Shown: positions 15,927 through 24,468, counted from the first letter of the stretch. The stretch is 64,000 bases of DNA from UBA6183 sp943372215 (GCA_943372215.1 CALRXU020000014.1:62001-126000); one strand, 5' to 3'. Translations and numbers: made by a program. Notes: generated by a model not told the origin, from the letters alone.

Positions 15927-16430
15927 ATGGCGGCCACATTAGAAAAAATAATATCTAACCCTATAAATAAAAAGGTATTAAAATTCCTTGACATAGAGGA
16001 AAAAGAGGAACATTCACTTACTTGGTTCGAAGAAAAAAACTATTTAGCCAGTGAAGGGCTGAAAGACTTCCTGGAAATTAATGTGCCCGCTAACTCTAAA
16101 TTTATACTTGATAATTTTGGAGTTATTGTTTTGCCTAGCTCTGGGGAAATAATTGCATTTCATTTTGGGAGGAACGAAATTGCTTTCAAAATTCTAAATT
16201 CACATCTCTACCGAAATAATTACATGCACATAAGAAAAGGACTAATTAGAAATTTAAACCTACGTAATGCCTTTAAAGTATCTCTTGGTTATTTTTCAAA
16301 TATCTATAATGATGCTAATACAATAGTTGATATACGTAAATTAGGAAGTGAATGGGCGCTTTCAATATATTTTCCAGGAGAAGCACAAGAATTAATTACA
16401 GAATTCTATAATCAGCAAGAGAATTTTTGA
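15927..16430 (+). CDS. Hypothetical cytoplasmic protein
   Basis: A 167-residue protein without signal peptide or membrane segment. Visible features are an acidic N-terminal helix (KKVLKFLDIEEKEEHSLTWFEEK) and a likely beta hairpin FGVIVLPSSGEIIAFHFGRNEIAFKI. No family is recognised; the pattern is vaguely like small immunity-type proteins, but that is not supported. The ATG at 15927 is preferred, since a longer frame from 15807 would translate the GC-rich repeat. It is bounded by repeat DNA at both ends. Confidence 0.6.
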   Translation: MAATLEKIISNPINKKVLKFLDIEEKEEHSLTWFEEKNYLASEGLKDFLEINVPANSKFILDNFGVIVLPSSGEIIAFHFGRNEIAFKILNSHLYRNNYMHIRKGLIRNLNLRNAFKVSLGYFSNIYNDANTIVDIRKLGSEWALSIYFPGEAQELITEFYNQQENF

Positions 16431-16443
16431 CTATTTAAAATAG

Positions 16444-16494
16444 CACCCATTCTCGCACGCAATAAGCCCCGCTTGCGGGATATTCGGGAGTGGG
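16444..16494. repeat. Intergenic repeat, copy R4, long hairpin
   Basis: Starts 14 bp after the preceding stop. An outer stem CCCATTCTCG/CGGGAGTGGG (10 pairs including two G-U) encloses an inner hairpin CCCGCTTGCGGG. It shares the inner hairpin with R3 and the GGGAGnGGG arm with R0, but lacks the CCGCTAAC part. Confidence 0.7.
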
Positions 16495-16613
16495 ATTTTG
16501 TTTCTTTGCCATTCAAGTTTTTTTTGTCTAAAATTGTATTCTTTATAATTGTTATGATGACAATTGTGATTTACATCCCCTATCGAAAAATTATAACTAA
16601 TTAACTAACGAAC

Positions 16614-17162
16614 ATGAAAAAAATAGCAAGTCTTTTATTGTTGATTGCTTTATCTACAATAAACTTATTTGGACAAGATGCCTTAACTTATTCGAAGATT
16701 ATCTCTACTGACAGCGTTGGAAAGGCAAAATTATTTTCAATAATTAATGAATGGTTCGCTACGACTTACAATTCTGCAAATGACGTAATTCAAATGACTG
16801 ACAAAGAAGAAGGCGTAATTATCGGTTCTGGATCTATGAGTTATAGTTATGGAAAAATGGCATATCAATGCTATGAAGGATTTATCAAGTACACAATAAA
16901 AGTTTATATAAAAGACAACAGATACAAAGTTGAACTAACAAACTTTATCCATTCTGTGAAACAAGGAAATTCCTCTTTATGTTCGTTAGGGACAATTACT
17001 AATTCCGAAGAATTCACAACAACAGGCATGTCTAAAAATTATCATAATACTACATGGAATGACATTAAGATTAAAGTTGAGCAATATTCAACTCAACTAA
17101 TCGACTCATTAGATAAGAAAACTAAAAATATCAAATCGGACAACGATAAAAGTGGTTGGTAA
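16614..17162 (+). CDS. Secreted DUF4468-like protein
   Basis: A 182-residue exported protein; the signal peptide ends at LFGQ (residue 21). Residues about 30-140 match the DUF4468 pattern: KAKLFSIINEWFATTYNSANDVIQMTDKEEGVIIGSG, then FIKYTIKVYIKDNRYKVELTNFIH. The same arrangement is found in the protein encoded at 28085-28777, so the genome has at least two paralogues; both end in an acidic or polar tail finishing with Trp. Function unknown. It is flanked by repeats R4 and a reversed boundary motif. Confidence 0.75.
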   Translation: MKKIASLLLLIALSTINLFGQDALTYSKIISTDSVGKAKLFSIINEWFATTYNSANDVIQMTDKEEGVIIGSGSMSYSYGKMAYQCYEGFIKYTIKVYIKDNRYKVELTNFIHSVKQGNSSLCSLGTITNSEEFTTTGMSKNYHNTTWNDIKIKVEQYSTQLIDSLDKKTKNIKSDNDKSGW

Positions 17163-17191
17163 GCAAAACCACGCACTTGTTATGCTCTTTA

Positions 17192-17213
17192 GTTTAAGCG
17201 CATTTATAATGAG
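17192..17213 (-). repeat. Boundary motif copy 3, reversed
   Basis: On the minus strand CATTATAAATGCGCTTAA, the same core as at 15794 and 14366. It lies between the DUF4468 gene and the convergent membrane-protein gene. Confidence 0.5.
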
Positions 17214-17318
17214 GGTAAACAGTTCACTTTCAAAATGATATCAAACTAAGTTCATTAGTTATAATGGGATGCTGCACCTTAGTTTATTTATAGCTTAAAG
17301 CCGTGAGAGAGTTCGTCA

Positions 17319-18074
17319 TTATTTTAAGAAGTCAAACTCCAACTTAAACAAATCATAGTAACGCCTAAAACTAGTGTCACTTAATGACTTGTATTCAATA
17401 CTTTTCGCATCTTTTAAAAACGGAATTTTAGGTACAAAAGCTTTATTTTCATCACAAAATTTTATAAATGCCATATACTCATTAAGCAATTTTCTATAAA
17501 TCTTTTTCTTTAATAATTCAATTTCTACTTCTATAAGTTTAGATTGACTTATCTCTTCGAGTAAAAGTTTAACATTTCCATAGAAAAAATCTACTCCATT
17601 CATTGTGATCAATTGATTAAGAAAAAGAATCTCTCCAAAATAGGATCTTTCTTTAAGAGTACTGTAATTAATAGAATTGTTATTTTCAAAACTCTCTAAG
17701 TCCTTTAAAAAATGCTCATCTTTACAAAGGCGTGCTAAAGAATTATTGACTTCTCTCACGTAATTTAAAGCATGAATTTCATGATTTATTTTTAAAGTCC
17801 TTGAATCAAGTATTACTCCTCTTGCCTCATTTAGTAAATCTTCTATTTCTCCTTCAAAATGTGGCTTAATTGTTTGACTTAATATAATGTCATTTTGTTT
17901 TATTGTATTAATAAGTGCCCATGCATAAATTACTGTTGCTATTATAGTTAATATAGGAGTTATTATATTATTAAATTCTTCTGATTTAGGCTCTTTGTAA
18001 ACACACCAAATAACAATACCCAAAAGAATTATTAGAGCAAACCCTATAAGGAAATAGTTATACTTCTGCTTCAT
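17319..18074 (-). CDS. Hypothetical protein with two N-terminal TM helices
   Basis: A 251-residue protein. Two membrane helices at about residues 7-26 (YFLIGFALIILLGIVIWCVY) and 38-57 (ITPILTIIATVIYAWALI), then a charged, mostly helical domain of about 190 residues. This 2-TM plus soluble layout is common among small phage-defence or abortive-infection-type proteins and among unrelated unknowns; no motif decides. It is on the minus strand, with the reversed boundary motif (18121-18150) just upstream of its start, so its orientation relative to that motif equals that of the plus-strand cassette genes. Confidence 0.62.
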   Translation of the reverse strand: MKQKYNYFLIGFALIILLGIVIWCVYKEPKSEEFNNIITPILTIIATVIYAWALINTIKQNDIILSQTIKPHFEGEIEDLLNEARGVILDSRTLKINHEIHALNYVREVNNSLARLCKDEHFLKDLESFENNNSINYSTLKERSYFGEILFLNQLITMNGVDFFYGNVKLLLEEISQSKLIEVEIELLKKKIYRKLLNEYMAFIKFCDENKAFVPKIPFLKDAKSIEYKSLSDTSFRRYYDLFKLEFDFLK

Positions 18075-18120
18075 AAAATTAAATTTAATAGGGAAAATAG
18101 GGGAAAATCATTTGGAATCC

Positions 18121-18150
18121 AACCCGCAATTTACGTGAATTTATAATGCG
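18121..18150 (-). repeat. Boundary motif copy 4, reversed
   Basis: On the minus strand GCATTATAAATTCACG followed by AATTGCGGG. It starts about 50-75 bp upstream of the minus-strand gene start at 18074, a spacing and orientation like the plus-strand copies. Confidence 0.5.
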
Positions 18151-18169
18151 AATTTGTGTTACCAGCACT

Positions 18170-18385
18170 TCACTTCTTCAACTTCTCATCCTTATAAATC
18201 GTTTTTAACAATTCGCAAGGGTCAACATCAATGGCTAGTGCAATTAAGTAAAGTTCTCTCGCCCGTAAATGCGAACCTGTATTTAAAGTCAATTCGCTCA
18301 ATCTTGAAGCACTAATTTCCGTTTTCCTTGCAATCTCTGCTTTGTTTATTGATTTTTTGGCCAAATAAAGTCCTAATGCTGTCAT
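18170..18385 (-). CDS. Small XRE-family HTH regulator
   Basis: A 71-residue protein that is little more than a Cro/C1-type helix-turn-helix domain: KAEIARKTEISASRLSELTLN is the HTH, with RELYLIALAIDVDPCELL as the following helices. Such stand-alone domains repress their own promoter or act as antitoxin-like regulators. An inverted repeat TTGATAAA/TTTATCAA lies immediately upstream (18403-18435) and is the likely operator. The divergent gene at 18524 could be its target. Confidence 0.82.
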   Translation of the reverse strand: MTALGLYLAKKSINKAEIARKTEISASRLSELTLNTGSHLRARELYLIALAIDVDPCELLKTIYKDEKLKK

Positions 18386-18402
18386 AATATCCAGTTTTTC
18401 AG

Positions 18403-18435
18403 TTGATAAAGTTAGAATATCTAATGATTTATCAA
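18403..18435. promoter_or_regulatory. Inverted repeat, candidate operator of the XRE regulator
   Basis: TTGATAAA (18403-18410) and TTTATCAA (18428-18435) are perfect complements separated by 17 bases that are themselves near-palindromic (TTAGAATATCTAA). It begins 18 bp from the regulator's start codon. Confidence 0.45.
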
Positions 18436-18467
18436 CATATTCAGTAAGCCGTTTTGGAATTTCAAAA

Positions 18468-18521
18468 GAATATCAATAATTTTATACCGAAATTCTACAT
18501 AAGTCTAACGAATATCAATAA
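18468..18521. repeat. Direct repeat GAATATCAATAA x2
   Basis: GAATATCAATAA at 18468-18479 and 18510-18521, offset by 42 bp (about four helical turns). The second copy ends two bases before the ATG of the next gene. They share ATATC/ATCAA with the inverted repeat upstream and could be further operator half-sites. Confidence 0.4.
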
Positions 18522-18523
18522 AC

Positions 18524-18814
18524 ATGAAAACGCCCAAAAACCTCATCATTCACCTATTGGTGCAAGACATGAAACACGAACAACTCATTGGTGGCCTCAC
18601 CAACCTGGGTTTTGAAAGCCAACAACACACCCTGGATATTATGGCGGTGGTAAGTGGTTTAATGCACATCGCACCCGAAAAACTCAGTTGGCATTGGTGC
18701 GATGCCTACATGGCCGCCATTAAACAAGCCCGCCAATACCCCATTACTGCGGATGGGCAAAACCTGCTGCCATTGGCGGAACAATGTTTTGCCGTTTTGG
18801 AAACTTGCGCGTAA
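18524..18814 (+). CDS. Hypothetical 96-residue protein
   Basis: A short protein with no recognised family. It begins MKTPKNLIIHLLVQDMKHEQLIGGLTNLG and is rich in Trp, His and Met in the middle (SWHWCDAYMAAIKQA); no signal peptide. Codon use and composition look coding, more GC-rich than the accessory genes and like the isocitrate dehydrogenase gene that follows. It may be divergently regulated with the XRE gene through the intervening repeats. Confidence 0.6.
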   Translation: MKTPKNLIIHLLVQDMKHEQLIGGLTNLGFESQQHTLDIMAVVSGLMHIAPEKLSWHWCDAYMAAIKQARQYPITADGQNLLPLAEQCFAVLETCA

Positions 18815-18958
18815 CACCATGCGCTGCATTGGCTTTAATAAGCCTTGCTAACAATGATGTAACCATTTTTTTACCACACTTTATGGGCACAAAGTTTTTT
18901 TATTCGCCTGTAAAACCAATATTTGCGGCACTTTTTACAACCATACTTAAATAAAAAC

Positions 18959-20413
18959 ATGACAACTACAACCAACATTGCAGTAGCCAAAGGAGATGGC
19001 ATTGGGCCGGAAATTATGGATGCCGTATTGCGCATTTTTAACGCAGCCAACGTGCCACTAACTTATGAATTTATTGAAATGGGCAAAACCTATTTTGAAC
19101 AAGGCCACGGAACAGGCATGACCCCTGCCGCCAAAGAAACGGTTGAACGTTTGGGCATTTTGTTTAAAGGGCCTATGGAAACACCTAAAGGCAAAGGCAT
19201 GAAAAGCATTAACGTTACCGCACGCAAAACTTGGAGCACTTATGCCAACCGCAGGCATTTCCAAAGTTTACCGGGGGTTGATACCGTGTTTAGCCGCGCA
19301 GGCATTCCGGTAGATATTACCATTGTGCGCGAAAACATTGAAGGCACTTATGGTGGTATTGAGCATTTAAACACGCATGATGTGGCCATTTGCCGCAGAA
19401 TTATTACCCGCCCAGGCAGCGAACAAGTAATCCGTTTTGCTTTTGAAATGGCCCGCAAAGAAGGCTTTACCAAAGTTACTTGCGCCCACAAGGCCAATAT
19501 CATGAAACTTACGGATGGCTTATTTTTAGAAACGTTTCAAAAAGTAGCCACTGAATACCCTGAAATTAACGCCAACGATATTATTGTGGATGATTTGGCC
19601 ATGAAATTGGTGGCTCGTCCGCAAGAGTTTCAAATTGTGGTGTTAACCAACTTGCAAGGCGATATTATGAGTGATTTGTGTGCCGGACTTGTTGGTGGTT
19701 TGGGCTTTGCCCCATCGGCAAACATTGGCGATAACATTTCTATTTTTGAGGCCGTGCATGGCACCGCACCTGATATTGCAGGGAAATTTTTGGCAAATCC
19801 AACCTCGTTGTTGTTAAGCGGATTAATGATGTTAAGGCACTTGGGTTATGTACACCAAGCAGCTAACATTGAAAATGCATTGCGTTACACCTTAGAGCAA
19901 GGCGCACGCACAGGCGATTTTGGCGATAGAACCATTACCGCCCTTGGCACCAATGAGTTTGCTGATAGCATCATCAACAACTTGGGCAAAAACCCTGAAT
20001 TCTCAAAACCACGTGTAGCCGTTGATGGGGTGGCATTGTTTGTTAAACCAGCTCCACCAGCAGCACAACGCATGATGGAAACTGTTGACAATACTTCAAG
20101 AGAAATTGTAGGCGTTGACTTTTTTATAGAAAGCAATTTACGTGGGGATGAATTGGCTGAAAAATTACAACCGCTGGTTGCTGCTAACCACAAGTTGGTG
20201 ATGATTAGTAACCGTGGCACCATGGTGTGGCCAACAGGTTCTGTTTTTACAGAGTGTGTAGATCATTACCGGGTGCGTGTGGAAGGCAACATGAGCCAAA
20301 GAGATATTTTCAACCTATTGGCTGATGTATCAGATCATTTTTATGTTCCCTCGCACGAGGTATTGCGCAACTACGATGGTAAACCAGGCTTCTCTTTAGC
20401 CCAAGGCCAGTAA
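18959..20413 (+). CDS. icd: NADP-type isocitrate dehydrogenase, long Thermus-like form
   Basis: TCA-cycle enzyme converting isocitrate to 2-oxoglutarate, 484 residues. Beta-decarboxylating dehydrogenase features: GDGIGPEIM near the N-terminus, IVRENIEGTYGG with the substrate-contacting Arg, and CAHKANIMKLTDGLF, DDLAMKLV, LQGDIMSDLCAGLVGGLG and EAVHGTAPDIAGK. The C-terminal about 140 residues (from EIVGVDFFIE) form an extra domain, as in the long Thermus-type enzyme. The ATG at 18959 gives the expected N-terminus. Followed by a terminator; cofactor preference is inferred from the subfamily. Confidence 0.93.
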   Translation: MTTTTNIAVAKGDGIGPEIMDAVLRIFNAANVPLTYEFIEMGKTYFEQGHGTGMTPAAKETVERLGILFKGPMETPKGKGMKSINVTARKTWSTYANRRHFQSLPGVDTVFSRAGIPVDITIVRENIEGTYGGIEHLNTHDVAICRRIITRPGSEQVIRFAFEMARKEGFTKVTCAHKANIMKLTDGLFLETFQKVATEYPEINANDIIVDDLAMKLVARPQEFQIVVLTNLQGDIMSDLCAGLVGGLGFAPSANIGDNISIFEAVHGTAPDIAGKFLANPTSLLLSGLMMLRHLGYVHQAANIENALRYTLEQGARTGDFGDRTITALGTNEFADSIINNLGKNPEFSKPRVAVDGVALFVKPAPPAAQRMMETVDNTSREIVGVDFFIESNLRGDELAEKLQPLVAANHKLVMISNRGTMVWPTGSVFTECVDHYRVRVEGNMSQRDIFNLLADVSDHFYVPSHEVLRNYDGKPGFSLAQGQ

Positions 20414-20431
20414 GGTGTAGATAAATATTTA

Positions 20432-20465
20432 AGCCCCGTTATTGTAAAATTTAACGGGGTTTTTT
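20432..20465 (+). terminator. Terminator after icd
   Basis: CCCCGTTA (20434-20441) pairs with TAACGGGG (20452-20459), then a T run (TTTTTTA). Confidence 0.88.
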
Positions 20466-20491
20466 ATTTTAGTGTTTTTAAGTGTAACCGT

Positions 20492-21199
20492 ATGAGTGAA
20501 GATTTGTTAAAAACCAATGCCATTAAATTTTGGGCCGAAGATGATAGACCACGCGAAAAAATGCTCCTCAAAGGCATTCATGCGTTAAGCGATGCAGAAC
20601 TGCTGGCCATATTAATTGCCACGGGTACAAAAAACGAAAGTGCTTTAGGATTGGGCAAACAAGTGCTTACACTTACCCAAAACAACTTAAACCAACTGGG
20701 TAAATTAAGCGTAAAGGATTTGCAAAAAGTAAAAGGCATAGGCATTGCAAAAGCCATTACCATTAGTGCCGCTTTAGAGCTGGGCCGCAGGCGTAAGCTG
20801 GAAGATGCGCAAATAAGCGTTACCATAAAAACCAGCAAACAAGCCTTTTTGTATTTTGAACCTCGCCTAAACGATTTGCGGCATGAGGAATTTTGGGTGG
20901 CCTATTTGGGCAGAAACCACAAATTAATTGAGGTAAAAAAAATCAGTGAAGGTGGCGTGAGCGGCACTGTTGCCGACCCCAAAATTATTTTTAAACACGC
21001 CATTGATTTAATGGCCTCCTCCATTGTATTGTCGCACAACCACCCTTCAGGCAGCCTTAAACCCAGCGATGCTGATATACAGCTTACTAAAAAAATAATT
21101 CGGGCAGGAAAAGTATTGGATGTTTATGTAATGGACCACATTATTATTGGTGATAGGGATTATTACAGTTTTGCCGATAACGACCAAATGAATGCCTGA
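20492..21199 (+). CDS. radC: RadC-family JAMM protein
   Basis: A 235-residue RadC-family protein. An N-terminal helix-hairpin-helix region (LSDAELLAILIATGTKN ... LQKVKGIGIAKAITISAALELGRR) is followed by an MPN/JAMM domain with metal ligands His182, His184 and Asp195 in SHNHPSGSLKPSDAD and the glutamate in SEGGVSGT. The JAMM fold suggests a metallohydrolase; its role in DNA repair is disputed and in vivo function is unknown. Standalone between icd and gltX. Confidence 0.93.
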   Translation: MSEDLLKTNAIKFWAEDDRPREKMLLKGIHALSDAELLAILIATGTKNESALGLGKQVLTLTQNNLNQLGKLSVKDLQKVKGIGIAKAITISAALELGRRRKLEDAQISVTIKTSKQAFLYFEPRLNDLRHEEFWVAYLGRNHKLIEVKKISEGGVSGTVADPKIIFKHAIDLMASSIVLSHNHPSGSLKPSDADIQLTKKIIRAGKVLDVYVMDHIIIGDRDYYSFADNDQMNA

Positions 21200-21244
21200 T
21201 TATTGACTGAACAATAGTTTAGTTCCCTAATTGGCTAATATTTC

Positions 21245-21252
21245 TATCTTTG
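21245..21252 (+). promoter_or_regulatory. -7 promoter box of gltX
   Basis: TATCTTTG, an exact TAnnTTTG match, 14 bases before the gltX ATG at 21267. This supports that start over an in-frame TTG at 21231. Confidence 0.65.
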
Positions 21253-21266
21253 CGCCCGTTAAATTT

Positions 21267-22796
21267 ATGGACAGAAAAGTTAGAGTTCGTTTTGCACCAA
21301 GCCCTACGGGAGCATTACACATTGGCGGTGTTCGCACAGCCTTATACAATTATTTGTTTGCCAAAAAACATGGTGGCGATTTTTTAATCCGCATTGAAGA
21401 TACAGACCAAACACGTTATGTACCCGGAGCGGAAGAGTATATTATTGAAGCCTTAAAGTGGGTGGGCATTGATGCCAATGAAGGTATTGGTTTTGGTGAT
21501 GGCCCTCATGCACCTTACCGCCAAAGCGAGCGTAAGCCCATGTATAAACAATACGCCATGCAATTGATTGAAGCTGGTTATGCGTATTATGCGTTTGATA
21601 CAGCCGAAGATTTGGACGCCATGCGCGAGCGGTTAAAAGCCAGCAACGTGGATAGTAAGTATGATGCCATTACCCGCATGGCCATGAAAAACTCACTCAC
21701 CATGCCAGAAGATGAAGTGAAAAGAAAATTGGAGGCGAATGAGCCTTATGTGGTGCGCATAAAATTACCTAAAAAGGATGATGTAAAATTTTATGATGAA
21801 ATACGCGGCTGGGTAAACTTTAACACCGCACAAATGGATGATAAGGTGTTGTACAAAAGTGATGGCATGCCTACTTACCATTTGGCCAATGTGGTGGATG
21901 ATTATTTGATGAATATTTCGCACGTAATCCGTGGTGAAGAGTGGTTACCATCTGCACCATTGCATGTGTTGTTATACCGTTATTTGGGTTGGGAAGAGGT
22001 GATGCCAAAATTTGCCCACTTGCCTTTGTTGTTAAAACCAGAAGGTAATGGCAAACTGAGCAAACGTGATGGTGATAGGCTTGGTTTCCCAGTTTTTCCG
22101 TTGGAGTGGAAAGACCCCAACACAGGAGAAATCAGCAGTGGTTACCGCGAAAATGGCTACTTGCCAGAAGCTGTGGTAAACTTGCTTGCATTTTTAGGTT
22201 GGAATCCTGGCACTACACAAGAAATATTTAGCAAACAAGAGTTGGTTGATGCCTTTTCTTTGGAGCGTGTAAGTAAATCTGGTGCGAAGTTCGACCAAAA
22301 CAAAGCCAAGTGGTTTAACCAACAATATGTAAGGCATACCAGTGATGCCATTCTTGCAGAAGCCCTAAAAAAGGATGTGGCTGCGCAAGGATTAACGTTT
22401 AGTGATGAGTACATCACAGCCGTTTGTGCCTTAATAAAAGAGAAAATCAGTTTTATTAAAGAGTTGTGGGAAATGGGAAGCTACTTTTTTATCGACCCAG
22501 TTACGTATGATGAAACAGTAATTAGCAAACGTTGGAACGATAAAAGCCCATTGGTTATACAAGATTTAATACAATTGGTACGCCCTGTTGAGCAATTTGA
22601 TGCTGCCGCTTTTGAAGCTTGTTATAATGAAGCACTCACTAAAAATGGGGTAAGCAATAAAGAGTTTCTTCAACTGCTGAGGGTTTGTTTAAGCGGTGTG
22701 GCAGGCGGTCCTCCAATTTTTGATATGGCCGCTTTATTTGGCAAAACGGTTACACTAAATCGTTTGCAATCTGCGTTAGATAAAATCAATAAATAG
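21267..22796 (+). CDS. gltX: Glutamyl-tRNA synthetase
   Basis: Class I aminoacyl-tRNA synthetase of 509 residues, charging tRNA-Glu (and perhaps tRNA-Gln for later amidation). The start MDRKVRVRFAPSPTGALHIGG contains the HIGH-class signature (HIGG), followed by ALYNYLFAKKHGG and IRIEDTDQTR; the KMSKS counterpart is KLSKRDG near residue 260; RGEEWLPSAPLHVLLY is also conserved. The C-terminal helical anticodon-binding domain follows. The ATG at 21267 is supported by the -7 box upstream. The lipoprotein gene begins 1 bp after the stop. Confidence 0.96.
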   Translation: MDRKVRVRFAPSPTGALHIGGVRTALYNYLFAKKHGGDFLIRIEDTDQTRYVPGAEEYIIEALKWVGIDANEGIGFGDGPHAPYRQSERKPMYKQYAMQLIEAGYAYYAFDTAEDLDAMRERLKASNVDSKYDAITRMAMKNSLTMPEDEVKRKLEANEPYVVRIKLPKKDDVKFYDEIRGWVNFNTAQMDDKVLYKSDGMPTYHLANVVDDYLMNISHVIRGEEWLPSAPLHVLLYRYLGWEEVMPKFAHLPLLLKPEGNGKLSKRDGDRLGFPVFPLEWKDPNTGEISSGYRENGYLPEAVVNLLAFLGWNPGTTQEIFSKQELVDAFSLERVSKSGAKFDQNKAKWFNQQYVRHTSDAILAEALKKDVAAQGLTFSDEYITAVCALIKEKISFIKELWEMGSYFFIDPVTYDETVISKRWNDKSPLVIQDLIQLVRPVEQFDAAAFEACYNEALTKNGVSNKEFLQLLRVCLSGVAGGPPIFDMAALFGKTVTLNRLQSALDKINK

Positions 22797-22797
22797 C

Positions 22798-23370
22798 ATG
22801 AAACAGTTGATGCCTTTTTTGCTTCTTGTGGTGTTTGCTTCCTGCAACCTCACCAAGTTTGATCATTACCCGGGTGTTGCCCAAAAGGAGTTTCCAACAA
22901 CTCTTCAGGGAACATATCAACTGGTGTTGCCGCAAGGTTTTAGTTTGTTAAACAAAACAAAACCGGGTGATACCTTGATGCTAAAAATTGGCAAAAACTT
23001 CACCAATGATTTAATGGGCAATGCGGCTCAAAAAAAACTGGATTCATCGTATGTGCTTTCGTGGGTTAACCAAAAGTACCATGTGCTTTCAGTAAAAGAT
23101 GAAACCCATGTTGACTATTGGAATTGTTTTGTGTTGATTCCCCAAAAAGGAAACTTGCGCTTGTACCCTGTTACTGATGCAGCTGATAAAAGAACCCAGA
23201 AAAAATACTTTAATGCCCATTTTTTGAGCCTTAAAAACGAAACAGATAGCGTTTTTGCATATTCCCAACATGACTCGGCTTTTGTTCGGTATTTTGAGAA
23301 AGAAATGAAACAACAAGACGGGATTAAGTTTACCAAGCTAATCCCTGCTAAAGTTGGCGTAAAAAAATAA
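22798..23370 (+). CDS. Hypothetical lipoprotein
   Basis: A 190-residue lipoprotein with a short signal peptide and lipobox VFASC (Cys16). The mature part is mainly beta-like (GTYQLVLPQGFSLL, KVLSVKDETHVDYWNCFVLIPQKGNLRLYPV) and ends basic. No family is recognised. It starts 1 bp after gltX and is therefore co-transcribed with it, then a terminator follows. Confidence 0.78.
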   Translation: MKQLMPFLLLVVFASCNLTKFDHYPGVAQKEFPTTLQGTYQLVLPQGFSLLNKTKPGDTLMLKIGKNFTNDLMGNAAQKKLDSSYVLSWVNQKYHVLSVKDETHVDYWNCFVLIPQKGNLRLYPVTDAADKRTQKKYFNAHFLSLKNETDSVFAYSQHDSAFVRYFEKEMKQQDGIKFTKLIPAKVGVKK

Positions 23371-23377
23371 ACATGAG

Positions 23378-23400
23378 TGGCCATTATGGCCAACTTTTTT
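23378..23400 (+). terminator. Terminator after gltX-lipoprotein
   Basis: TGGCCATTATGGCCA forms a short GC-rich hairpin followed by six T. The rest of the gap to 23619 holds the promoter of the next gene but no recognised motif. Confidence 0.65.
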
Positions 23401-23619
23401 CTTAGGTTTTATCCTGTAAAAAGCCCTTTATATTGCTAATAATTGCCTTACAACATAATCAGTCACTTCTTTTGGCATTTAACAAGGCTTCACCTCCTGT
23501 TTTGCATGATAGTTGTGTATAACTTATTTCAATTTTGCCTGTTTAACTTTTTATTGTTGCACTGCAAAACTTGAAACTATTTTTATCATTATAAAAACAT
23601 TAAAATTTAACAGAACAGA

Positions 23620-24411
23620 ATGACAACCAATGCTATGAGTCAAAATATTGCCACTAAAATTGAACAAAGTATTCTTTACATCACCATTACCAGAGAGAGT
23701 AAACTGAATGCGCTTAATATTCAAACCCTAAAAGATATTAAAGAAGCCGTATTGGCTATTTATGAAAACGATGAAGTTAAAGGGGTAATTCTTACTGGTT
23801 CAGGCCAAAAAGCATTTGCCGCAGGAGCTGATATTAGTGAATTTGCCAACTTTAACATAGAAGAAGGCACACGCATGAGCGCTGAAGGACATGCGGTATT
23901 AAATGCCATTGAAAGATGCCCTAAGCCAGTTATTGCTGCCGTTAATGGATTTGCTTTAGGTGGCGGTAATGAGTTGGCCATGGCTTGCCATATTCGTGTA
24001 GCAGCCGAAAACGCCAAATTTGGACAACCTGAGGTAAACCTTGGCATTACTCCTGGTTATGCTGGCACACAACGTTTGGCCCAATTAATTGGTAAAGGCC
24101 GTGCATTGGAGTTTTTAATGACTGCTGATATTATGAATGCTCAGGATGCTTACCGCATGGGATTGGTAAACCATATTGTTCCGCAAGACCAACTGATTGC
24201 AAAGTGCGAAGAGATTTTGGGTAAGATTAAGCATAAGTCTCCTTTGGCTATTGCTTCTGTTATCCGTTGTGTAAATGCACATTACGAGAAAAAATTAGAC
24301 GGGAATAACGTAGAAATTAACGAGTTCGGTAATTTCTTTGGCTCAGAAGACTTTAAAGAAGGCACTCAAGCGTTTATGGAAAAACGTGCCGCTGATTTTA
24401 AAGGAAAATAA
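23620..24411 (+). CDS. Enoyl-CoA hydratase (crotonase family)
   Basis: A 263-residue crotonase-fold enzyme, hydrating trans-2-enoyl-CoA in fatty-acid oxidation or butanoate metabolism. CoA-binding and oxyanion segments FAAGADISEF and GFALGGGNELAMAC are present, and both catalytic glutamates are recognisable (GGNELAMAC and QPEVNLGITPGYAGTQRL). A second ATG at 23635 is an alternative start. Monocistronic, ending at a terminator shared with the convergent SDR gene. Exact substrate length is not determined. Confidence 0.9.
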   Translation: MTTNAMSQNIATKIEQSILYITITRESKLNALNIQTLKDIKEAVLAIYENDEVKGVILTGSGQKAFAAGADISEFANFNIEEGTRMSAEGHAVLNAIERCPKPVIAAVNGFALGGGNELAMACHIRVAAENAKFGQPEVNLGITPGYAGTQRLAQLIGKGRALEFLMTADIMNAQDAYRMGLVNHIVPQDQLIAKCEEILGKIKHKSPLAIASVIRCVNAHYEKKLDGNNVEINEFGNFFGSEDFKEGTQAFMEKRAADFKGK

Positions 24412-24430
24412 ACAAAAAAGAGTATTTAGA

Positions 24431-24468
24431 AATCGGTTATTGCTGAAAGGTAATAACCGATTTTTTTT
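24431..24468 (+). terminator. Terminator between convergent genes
   Basis: Perfect 11-bp stem AATCGGTTATT (24431-24441) / AATAACCGATT (24452-24462) followed by T8 in total. Serves the hydratase gene; the minus-strand side lacks a clear T tract. Confidence 0.9.

Noticed and set aside
13014..16494. CRISPR array
   Set aside because: The repeats are long, degenerate, hundreds of bases apart and separated by genes; no short regular spacers and no cas genes.
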